A DNA stretch of 5,762 bases from Actinomycetales bacterium (GTDB taxonomy: Bacteria > Actinomycetota > Actinomycetes > Actinomycetales > Microbacteriaceae): the NCBI GenBank assembly GCA_015655255.1, contig JAATFJ010000089.1:1-5762 (forward strand), given 5' to 3'. The translations under genes and the position numbers were made by a program. Positions within the stretch are counted from its first letter, which is position 1. Each line of letters opens with the position of its first letter. Of the stretch, positions 1 through 5,762 are shown piece by piece. The notes beneath the pieces were generated by a model. It was given only the letters and a program-made list of their open reading frames with translations. It was not told the DNA's origin and made no database searches.

Positions 1-1
1 C

Positions 2-1341
<1,340 letters not shown>

Positions 1342-1438
1342 CGTTGTGTGTCGCTGCGTGAAGCGCCGTTGCACCATCGGGTGACGGTGCGGCACAGAAG
1401 GCGGAGTCTGGGGCGACGGACCGCTTTCCAGGAGTGCC
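1342..1438 (+). other. Intergenic gap after sufU with a weak hairpin
   Basis: These 97 bases separate sufU from the sulfurtransferase gene. The best structure is an 8-bp stem, GTTGCACC (1368-1375) with GGTGCGGC (1386-1393), which includes two G-U pairs and has a 10-base loop. A smaller stem, CGCT (1352-1355) with AGCG (1362-1365), lies just before it. Neither has a T-tract, so a transcription stop here is only possible. I see no convincing -35/-10 pair, so whether the next gene is read from the suf promoter or its own is open. The end of the gap carries that gene's Shine-Dalgarno AGGAG at 1430-1434. Confidence 0.3.
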
Positions 1439-2341
1439 ATGACCGACGCCTCACCCCCGCGCGCGGCCGACGGGCATCAGCTCGTCAGCCCTGCACAACT
1501 TCTCTATTTGCTGCACAACGCGGAGCAGGGAAAGGGGCCTGCGGTGCGCGTGCTCGATGTGCGCTGGCGGCTCGACCGCCCCGAGGGGCGTCCGGAGTAT
1601 GTCCGGGCGCATCTTCCCGGTGCGGTCTACGTGGATCTGGAGGGGGAACTGGCCAGAAAGGGCCAACCGGAAGAGGGGAGGCATCCGCTCCCGCGCTTCG
1701 CGGACCTGCAGCGCGCCGTGCGCGGATGGGGGGTCCGTGAGGGGGACGTTGTCGTCGCATACGACGACAATCGGGGCGTCGCCGCCGCACGGCTGTGGTG
1801 GCTGCTGCGGCGCGCGGGTGCGGATGTGCGGGTGCTCGACGGAGGCATCCGCGCGTGGGTGGCCGAGGGGCTGCCGCTCTCACAGGGAGACGTGCTGCCC
1901 GAGACCGGTGATATCTCGCTCCGCGAGTCCGAGGAGGGGGAGATCTCCCGCAGTGAGGTCGAGGCGTTCAGTGCTCAGGGCGTGCTCCTCGACGTGCGGA
2001 CGCCCGAGCAGTACAGCGGCGTCTCGCTCTCCCTCGATCCCGTGGGAGGGCATATCCCCGGAGCCGTGAACCTCCCCGCGCTCGCCGTGGCGACGAGCGA
2101 CGGCAGGCTCCAGCACCCCGATGCGCTGCGGCGCATCTTCGCGGGTGCGGGGGCGACGGTGCGCACACCTGTCGCGGTGTACTGCGGCTCCGGCATCGCC
2201 TCCTCCCTCGTCGTCCTCGCCCTCTCCGTGGCGGGCCTGCCCGCGCGTCTCTATCCGGGCTCGTGGAGCGAATGGTCGAACACGCGCGGGCTCACCGCGG
2301 CCGTCGGGATACTGCCTGCGGGGCGGCTGACCCGCACATGA
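1439..2341 (+). CDS. Two-domain thiosulfate/3-mercaptopyruvate sulfurtransferase
   Basis: A tandem-rhodanese enzyme of 300 residues, a normal size for the family, expected to be cytosolic (no signal peptide). It moves sulfane sulfur from a donor such as thiosulfate or 3-mercaptopyruvate to cyanide or a thiol. The N-terminal domain (about 16-145) is the non-catalytic one: it has VDLEGELA, GRHPLP and an Asp (VVAYDD, residue 110) where a catalytic Cys would stand. The C-terminal domain (about 165-285) carries LLDVRTPEQY, GHIPGAVNLP and the active loop VYCGSGIASS with Cys249 (codon 2183-2185). A CGSG-type loop resembles mercaptopyruvate sulfurtransferases more than the CRKG loop of classical rhodaneses, but substrate cannot be fixed from this alone. 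The start ATG at 1439 follows AGGAG (1430-1434) by four bases. Its place behind sufSU suggests, but does not prove, a role in the same sulfur economy. Actinobacterial homologues are often named sseA, cysA or thtR. Confidence 0.93.
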   Translation: MTDASPPRAADGHQLVSPAQLLYLLHNAEQGKGPAVRVLDVRWRLDRPEGRPEYVRAHLPGAVYVDLEGELARKGQPEEGRHPLPRFADLQRAVRGWGVREGDVVVAYDDNRGVAAARLWWLLRRAGADVRVLDGGIRAWVAEGLPLSQGDVLPETGDISLRESEEGEISRSEVEAFSAQGVLLDVRTPEQYSGVSLSLDPVGGHIPGAVNLPALAVATSDGRLQHPDALRRIFAGAGATVRTPVAVYCGSGIASSLVVLALSVAGLPARLYPGSWSEWSNTRGLTAAVGILPAGRLTRT

Positions 2342-2345
2342 CACT

Positions 2346-2360
2346 CCCGTGACACACGGG
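2346..2360 (+). terminator. Compact hairpin after the sulfurtransferase stop codon
   Basis: A perfect 6-bp stem, CCCGTG (2346-2351) with CACGGG (2355-2360), closes a three-base loop starting four bases after the stop codon. There is no T-run behind it. Actinobacterial terminators often lack one, so a transcription end or an mRNA 3'-end stabiliser is plausible. Confidence 0.4.
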
Positions 2361-2370
2361 GAATACGCCG

Positions 2371-2392
2371 CTGCCGGTGTTGTTGGCAGGAG
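2371..2392 (+). promoter_or_regulatory. Hairpin abutting a tightly spaced Shine-Dalgarno
   Basis: CTGCC (2371-2375) can pair with GGCAG (2385-2389) around a nine-base loop. The 3' arm shares its last two bases with AGGAG (2388-2392), the only Shine-Dalgarno-like sequence before the reductase ATG at 2394. Only one base separates AGGAG from the ATG, much tighter than usual. The site could lower initiation or be a minor coincidence. Confidence 0.3.
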
Positions 2393-2393
2393 T

Positions 2394-3035
2394 ATGACGA
2401 CACTCGGAATCATCGGAGCAGGACACATCGGCAGCCAGGTCGCCCGTGCGGCGGTCACGGCGGGATACGACGTGGTCATCGCGAACTCGCGCGGACCGGA
2501 GACGCTCGCCTCCCTCATCGACGAACTTGGTGCGCACGCGCGCGCGGCCACAGCCGCGGAGGCGGGAGAGGCGGGCGACGTGGTCGTCGTCACCGTCCCC
2601 CTTGGTGCGATCGCGGAGATCCCCGTCGCACCGCTCGCCGGAAAGATCGTGCTGGACACGAACAACTACTACTTCGAGCGCGATGGACACATCCCCGCTC
2701 TCGACAAGGGCGAGACGACCACCTCACAGCTCCTCCAGGAGCACCTGCCGACCTCCCGCGTCGCGAAGGCCTTCAACCACATCGCCGCAGCCGACATCAC
2801 GACCACGGGCACCCCCGCGGGAACGCCGAACCGGCGTGCGCTCGCCACGGCGAGCGACTTCGACGACGCCGCGGACTTCGTCACCCACCTCTACGACGAG
2901 ATCGGCTTCGACACCGTGAACATCGGGCCGCTCAGCGAGTCGTGGCGTGTGGAGCGGGACCGTCCCGCGTACGTCGTCCGGCAGAACGCGGAAGAGCTGC
3001 GGGAGAACCTCGCGAAGGCAAACCGGCTGCCCTGA
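2394..3035 (+). CDS. NADPH-dependent F420-reductase-like oxidoreductase
   Basis: A 213-residue, single-Rossmann-domain protein of the NADP oxidoreductase coenzyme F420-dependent family (COG2085-like). The N-terminus LGIIGAGHIGSQVA gives the dinucleotide-binding GxGxxG loop (Gly8, Gly10, Gly13). ANSRGPETL (Asn31, Ser32, Arg33) sits at the end of the second strand, where Ser/Arg bind the 2'-phosphate of NADP(H) in F420:NADP reductase. Further family segments are VVVVTVPL, VLDTNNYY (about 87-93) and KAFNHI (125-130). These proteins are soluble hydride-transfer enzymes. Whether this one uses F420, a flavin or an unknown partner cannot be told. A GTG at 2349 would add 15 residues, but they match nothing expected and have no ribosome site, and the Rossmann strand begins immediately after the ATG at 2394, so that start is preferred despite its poor Shine-Dalgarno spacing. 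The next gene downstream is a GntR regulator, a possible local controller. Confidence 0.85.
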   Translation: MTTLGIIGAGHIGSQVARAAVTAGYDVVIANSRGPETLASLIDELGAHARAATAAEAGEAGDVVVVTVPLGAIAEIPVAPLAGKIVLDTNNYYFERDGHIPALDKGETTTSQLLQEHLPTSRVAKAFNHIAAADITTTGTPAGTPNRRALATASDFDDAADFVTHLYDEIGFDTVNIGPLSESWRVERDRPAYVVRQNAEELRENLAKANRLP

Positions 3036-3048
3036 GCCCCGGCGCGGC

Positions 3049-3082
3049 CCGGAAACGTCCACGGAACCAGGGATTTTTCCGG
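3049..3082 (+). terminator. Inverted repeat with an internal T-run between reductase and GntR genes
   Basis: CCGGAAA (3049-3055) is perfectly complementary to TTTCCGG (3076-3082) across a 20-base loop, and five Ts (3074-3078) run into the 3' arm. It begins 13 bases after the reductase stop codon. A 20-base loop and a T-run inside the stem rather than after it are atypical of an intrinsic terminator, so this may equally be a regulatory dyad or chance. Confidence 0.3.
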
Positions 3083-3116
3083 ATGAGGTCAAATACCCTC
3101 CCGGATGGCAGAATAC
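3079..3116 (+). repeat. Imperfect direct repeat (CCGGATG...AATAC) before the GntR gene
   Basis: Two units occur, each CCGGATG followed by a short variable stretch and AATAC. The first has CCGGATG at 3079-3085 and AATAC at 3092-3096. The second has CCGGATG at 3101-3107 and AATAC at 3112-3116. The CCGGATG copies are 22 bases apart, about two helical turns. Between them GAGG (3085-3088) and CCTC (3097-3100) form a small dyad. The position directly before the GntR start fits an autoregulatory operator, which is inference. Confidence 0.35.
3086..3114 (+). promoter_or_regulatory. Possible promoter for a leaderless GntR mRNA
   Basis: CAGAAT (3109-3114) matches four of six bases of the -10 consensus and ends six bases before the ATG at 3121, where a leaderless transcript would need it. 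AGGTCA (3086-3091), 17 bases upstream, is a poor -35 with three of six matches. The absence of a Shine-Dalgarno before 3121 supports leaderless initiation, which is common in Actinobacteria. Confidence 0.3.
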
Positions 3117-3120
3117 TTCC

Positions 3121-3819
3121 ATGTTGGGTGTGGGGGCGCACGAACGGGAATCAGATCGCGTGGCACGGGTGTTGCGCGAGGAGATTATGCGGGGTGTGCG
3201 GGCGCCCGGCTCCCGTCTCATCGAGCGGGACATCGCCAAGGAGCTGAGCGTGTCGCGCGTTCCGGTGCGCGAAGCGATCCGCCTGCTCGCGGTCGAGGGG
3301 GTGGTCGTCGCGAGGCCGCGCACGTGGGCGGTCGTGCGCCAGCTCACCGTCCGCGATGTCCGGGATTTCGCCGAGGTGCGCGAGGCCATCGAGATGCTCG
3401 TGTTCGTCTTCGCCGCCGAGCGGCACGATGGGGAGGGGCTAGCGCAACTGCGCGAGGTCCTCGATCGGCAGCTCGCGGCGACCGATCGCGATGATCCCTC
3501 CGTCGCGCGCGCCGCTGCCACCGACTTCCACCGGACGGCGGTGGTGCTGAGCGGGAACGCGGCGCTCGATGAGCTCGTCCGCGTCTTCGTGACGCGCTTG
3601 CGCTGGATGTTTGGGCAGCATGATGACCTGCACCGAGTCGCCGCCGAGCATGTGCTTATCTTCGATGCGATCGCCGCGCGCGACGGGGAGCGTCTGCGAG
3701 AGCTCATCCGTTCGCATCTGGAGGGGGAGCGGGAGATTGCGCAGCGTCGTGTGGAGCAGTGGGCCGCGGAGACGAGCGATTCCTCCGTCGTGGAGGATGA
3801 AGGGAATACCAAGGGGTAG
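3121..3819 (+). CDS. GntR-family transcriptional regulator (FadR/FCD subfamily)
   Basis: A 232-residue DNA-binding regulator. The N-terminal winged helix-turn-helix (about 10-75) includes RVARVLREEIMRG, PGSRLIERDIAKELSVSRVPVREAIRLLAVEG and the wing VVARPRTWAVV. The recognition helix contains SVSRVPVREAI, the classic GntR signature. The C-terminal all-helical FCD domain (about 80-215) carries the residues that usually bind a metal and sense a small organic acid: Asp135 and His137 in TDFHRTAV, His177 in EHVLIFDAI and His199 in RSHLEG. The ATG at 3121 lies just before the HTH with no Shine-Dalgarno. In-frame starts further upstream, such as the GTG at 2947, would overlap the reductase gene and add non-family sequence, so I reject them. 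The ligand and targets are unknown; the reductase upstream and the gene itself are the natural candidates. The last codons overlap a copper-operator-like dyad. Confidence 0.93.
   Translation: MLGVGAHERESDRVARVLREEIMRGVRAPGSRLIERDIAKELSVSRVPVREAIRLLAVEGVVVARPRTWAVVRQLTVRDVRDFAEVREAIEMLVFVFAAERHDGEGLAQLREVLDRQLAATDRDDPSVARAAATDFHRTAVVLSGNAALDELVRVFVTRLRWMFGQHDDLHRVAAEHVLIFDAIAARDGERLRELIRSHLEGEREIAQRRVEQWAAETSDSSVVEDEGNTKG
3806..3819. promoter_or_regulatory. Imperfect copper-operator-like dyad over the GntR stop codon
   Basis: ATACCAAGGGGTAG contains TACC (3807-3810) and its complement GGTA (3815-3818). It resembles the strong operator downstream but has a shorter centre. GAATACC recurs at 3804-3810 and 3838-3844, 34 bases apart. 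It could be an accessory repressor site or chance, since it lies in coding sequence. Confidence 0.25.
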
Positions 3820-3830
3820 CTTCTGGTTCT

Positions 3831-3859
3831 CTCTCACGAATACCCCATGGGGGTATCAT
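3831..3859 (+). promoter_or_regulatory. Candidate copZ-copA promoter
   Basis: TATCAT at 3854-3859 matches five of six bases of the -10 consensus and predicts a start near 3866, giving a leader of about 20 bases that still holds the copZ ribosome site. No good -35 exists 17 bases upstream (CTCTCA, 3831-3836). The -10 overlaps the right half of the operator, the arrangement expected for repression by promoter occlusion. Confidence 0.5.
3840..3856. promoter_or_regulatory. CsoR-type copper-responsive operator
   Basis: ATACCCCATGGGGGTAT is a perfect dyad: ATACCCC (3840-3846) and GGGGTAT (3850-3856) are exact reverse complements around a three-base centre. This is the form known for operators of CsoR copper repressors, such as the one before Bacillus subtilis copZA, where apo-CsoR represses and Cu(I) releases it. 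It lies 29 bases before the copZ start and overlaps the candidate -10. The csoR gene itself is not in the window. Confidence 0.8.
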
Positions 3860-3885
3860 GAACTCCGAGAAACACGGGAGAGAAA

Positions 3886-4095
3886 ATGACCACTACCACC
3901 TACGCCGTCACCGGAATGTCCTGCGGGCACTGCGAAGCAGCTGTCCGCTCCGAGGTCGCCAAGATCGTCGGCGTCACGGACATCGATGTGAGTGCGGCCG
4001 ACGGGCACCTCGCGGTCACCGCCGAGGGTGCGCTCAACGATGCGGCGGTTCTCGCCGCCGTCGACGAGGCCGGATACAGCGCCGTCCGCGCGTAA
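3886..4095 (+). CDS. copZ: Copper chaperone CopZ (HMA domain)
   Basis: A 69-residue single heavy-metal-associated domain that binds cytosolic Cu(I) and delivers it to the CopA ATPase. The binding loop is GMSCGHC, with Cys13 (codon 3922-3924) and Cys16 (codon 3931-3933). His15 between them is typical of CopZ proteins. The rest fits the beta-alpha-beta-beta-alpha-beta ferredoxin-like fold, ending GYSAVRA with Tyr64 in the loop that packs against the metal site. The start ATG at 3886 follows GGGAG (3876-3880) by five bases. It is the first gene behind the copper operator, and copA begins five bases after its stop, so the pair is almost certainly one copper-induced transcript. A mercury or zinc carrier is a less likely alternative given the partner and operator. 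Confidence 0.95.
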   Translation: MTTTTYAVTGMSCGHCEAAVRSEVAKIVGVTDIDVSAADGHLAVTAEGALNDAAVLAAVDEAGYSAVRA

Positions 4096-4100
4096 CCGCT

Positions 4101-5762
4101 ATGGGCACCACGACGGGTGTCGTCTACGATCTCGACATCGACGGCATGACCTGCGCCGCATGCGCGGCGCGCATCGAGAAGAAGCTCAATCGCATGGACG
4201 GGGTGACCGCCTCGGTGAACTTCGCCACGGAGAAGGCGCATGTGAATGCCGTTCCCGGTGTGGGCGTCGACGCGCTCATCGCCGAGGTCGAGCGCACCGG
4301 GTACTCCGCGTCCCCACTGCAGAAGGAGCAGAAGGAGGCGGGGCCGAATCCGCTCCGCCGACGGCTCTTCGTCTCGGCGGTGCTGGCCGTGCCCGTCATC
4401 GTTCTCGCGATGGTGCCCGCGTGGCAGTTCCCCGGCTGGCAGTGGGTCTCGCTCGTGCTCGCGACCCCCGTCGTGACGTGGGGGGCGTGGCCCTTCCACC
4501 GCGCCGCACTCCTCAACGCCCGGCATGGCGCGGCGACGATGGACACCCTCGTCTCCGTGGGCGTCGCCGCGGCGTACCTCTGGTCGCTCGTCGCCTTGTT
4601 CTTCGGGATGGCGGGGATGTGGGGAATGACCCACGAGTTCCGCTTCACGGCTGAGCGCGGCGATGGGCTGCGCAATATCTATCTGGAGGTGGCCGCGGGA
4701 GTGACGGTGTTCCTCCTGCTGGGCCGCTACCTGGAGCAACGGTCCAAGCGCCGCGCCGGTGCCGCGCTCCGCGCGCTCGGAGAGCTGGGCGCGAAGGACG
4801 CCGCGGTGCTGCTCGACGGTGTCGAGGAGCGTGTGCCGGTGGACCGTCTCGTCGTCGGCGATGTATTCGTCGTGCGTCCCGGTGAGCGGATCGCGACCGA
4901 CGGCGTGGTCGAGGAGGGGCGCAGCGCCATCGACGCCTCCCTGCTCACGGGCGAGGCCATCCCGGTGGAAGTGCATCCGGGCGATGCGGTCGCCGGGGCG
5001 ACGGTCAACACGGGCGGACGTTTGCTCGTGCGGGCGACGAGCGTGGGGGCGAACACCCAGCTCTCCCAGATCGCGCGCCTCGTCGAGGAGGCACAATCGG
5101 GCAAGGCCGAGGTGCAGCGACTCGCGGATCGGCTGGCAGCCGTCTTCGTTCCCATCGTGTTCGGTATCGCCGTGGTGACTCTCGTCGTCTGGCTGGTCAT
5201 CGGAGGGGGGACGGCGGCGGCCTTCACGGCCGCCGTGTCGGTGCTCATCATCGCCTGCCCCTGCGCACTGGGGCTCGCCACCCCGGTCGCGCTCCTGGTC
5301 GGCACGGGGCGGGGGGCGCAGCTCGGCGTCCTCATCAAGGGGCCCGAGACGCTCGAATCCACGCGCCGGGTCGACACCATCGTGCTCGATAAGACGGGCA
5401 CCGTGACGACGGGGCGGATGACACTCGCTGAGGTCATCCCCGCGGACGGCGAGGACGCGGACGAGGTCCTGCGCCTCGCGGCCGCGCTGGAGGCCGGATC
5501 GGAGCACCCCATCGCCCGCGCCATCACGGCCGCCGTGGACACCGCGCTGCCGCCCGTCTCGGAGTTCCGCAACGCCGAGGGCCTCGGCGTCACGGGGATC
5601 GTGGACGGGCATGCGGCGGTGGCGGGTCGTCCCGTGTTCCTCGCGGAGTGGGCGTTGCATCTCCCGGACGATCTCGCAGAGCGGTTCGCCGGGGCGGAGC
5701 AGGAGGCGCGCACGGCCGTCGCCGTCGCGTGGGACGGGGAGGTGCGCGGTGTCCTCGTCGTC
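4101..5762 (+). CDS. copA: Cu(I)-exporting P1B-type ATPase CopA (3'-truncated)
   Basis: An inner-membrane ATPase that pumps Cu(I) out of the cytoplasm. The frame is open from ATG 4101 to the window end (554 codons). About 190-200 residues are missing by family length, including GDGxND and the last two membrane helices. In order: a cytosolic HMA domain with GMTCAAC (Cys18, Cys21); membrane segments near 88-106, 114-132, 150-172 and 195-211; an actuator domain with TGEA (283-286); segments near 346-367 and 377-397, the latter with the metal-site CPC (386-388; bases 5256-5264); the phosphorylation motif DKTGT with Asp430 (codon 5388-5390); and the nucleotide-binding SEHP (His469) and GLGVTG. CPC with MTCAAC and a CopZ partner indicates copper, though the TM7/TM8 residues that would confirm it lie outside. 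No Shine-Dalgarno precedes the ATG. With copZ ending five bases upstream, translation probably depends on reinitiation after copZ. Confidence 0.96.
   Translation, partial: MGTTTGVVYDLDIDGMTCAACAARIEKKLNRMDGVTASVNFATEKAHVNAVPGVGVDALIAEVERTGYSASPLQKEQKEAGPNPLRRRLFVSAVLAVPVIVLAMVPAWQFPGWQWVSLVLATPVVTWGAWPFHRAALLNARHGAATMDTLVSVGVAAAYLWSLVALFFGMAGMWGMTHEFRFTAERGDGLRNIYLEVAAGVTVFLLLGRYLEQRSKRRAGAALRALGELGAKDAAVLLDGVEERVPVDRLVVGDVFVVRPGERIATDGVVEEGRSAIDASLLTGEAIPVEVHPGDAVAGATVNTGGRLLVRATSVGANTQLSQIARLVEEAQSGKAEVQRLADRLAAVFVPIVFGIAVVTLVVWLVIGGGTAAAFTAAVSVLIIACPCALGLATPVALLVGTGRGAQLGVLIKGPETLESTRRVDTIVLDKTGTVTTGRMTLAEVIPADGEDADEVLRLAAALEAGSEHPIARAITAAVDTALPPVSEFRNAEGLGVTGIVDGHAAVAGRPVFLAEWALHLPDDLAERFAGAEQEARTAVAVAWDGEVRGVLVV

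Noticed and set aside
1766..1768. Asp in place of the catalytic Cys in the first rhodanese domain
   Set aside because: Two-domain sulfurtransferases normally have an inactive N-terminal domain, so this is not a defect.
2349..2393. GTG start at 2349 extending the reductase by 15 residues
   Set aside because: It lies inside a hairpin, has no ribosome site, and adds residues before a Rossmann strand that normally begins at the N-terminus.
1880..2665. A 261-codon minus-strand frame over the sulfurtransferase and reductase genes
   Set aside because: It has low-complexity composition and covers two recognised genes on the other strand.
2947..3120. GTG start at 2947 extending the GntR protein by 58 residues
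   Set aside because: The extension overlaps the reductase in another frame and is not family-like; the HTH domain begins just after ATG 3121.
2724..3812. A 362-codon minus-strand frame across the reductase end and the GntR gene
   Set aside because: It is Ser/Arg-rich, lacks domain features, and is antisense to two well-supported genes, so it is a compositional shadow.
3828..3859. A MerR/CueR-type promoter with a 20-base spacer before copZ
   Set aside because: TTCTCT (3828-3833) is a poor -35, and the dyad runs into the -10 instead of lying inside the spacer. Its sequence fits CsoR rather than CueR operators.
3900..5660. A 586-codon open frame on the minus strand opposite copZ and copA
   Set aside because: GC-rich coding DNA rarely has stops on its antisense strand. 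The frame spans two certain genes, and its translation is low-complexity (Arg, His, Gly and Asp rich) with no recognisable domain.

Overview
The window is GC-rich bacterial chromosome with six genes, all on the + strand, closely packed and cut at both ends. Strong G/C preference at third codon positions, and SufS, SufU and two-domain sulfurtransferase sequences of actinobacterial style, point to a high-GC Actinomycetota. A Micrococcales-type organism is a guess, and I cannot name genus or species.

Region 1 (2-1341) is the end of a suf operon: a cysteine desulfurase SufS lacking its N-terminus, then its zinc-dependent persulfide acceptor SufU, overlapping by four bases (ATGA). They form the sulfur-mobilising step of Fe-S cluster assembly. 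The scaffold genes sufB, sufC and sufD would be expected upstream of the window. No sufT follows sufU here.

Region 2 (1342-2393) holds a two-domain thiosulfate/3-mercaptopyruvate sulfurtransferase. A gap of about 97 bases precedes it. A compact hairpin follows its stop codon and may end its transcript. It extends the sulfur-transfer theme, but a functional link to suf is only inferred from position.

Region 3 (2394-3819) pairs an NADPH-dependent, F420-reductase-like Rossmann protein with a GntR/FCD transcription factor. The 85 bases between them contain inverted and direct repeats and a plausible leaderless promoter. The regulator's ligand and targets cannot be read from the sequence.

Region 4 (3820-5762) is a copper-efflux operon. 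A near-ideal CsoR-type operator overlaps a good -10 element. It is followed by the small copper chaperone CopZ and, five bases later, the Cu(I)-exporting P1B-type ATPase CopA, which runs off the end after 554 codons. CopZ would hand cytosolic Cu(I) to CopA for export. The copper-sensing repressor that would bind the operator is not in the window.

I see no RNA genes, mobile elements, CRISPR arrays or attachment sites, and no evidence of a novel multi-gene system. The points worth a second look are regulatory: the copper operator, an imperfect second dyad over the GntR stop codon, the repeats before the GntR gene, and unusual initiation regions for three genes.
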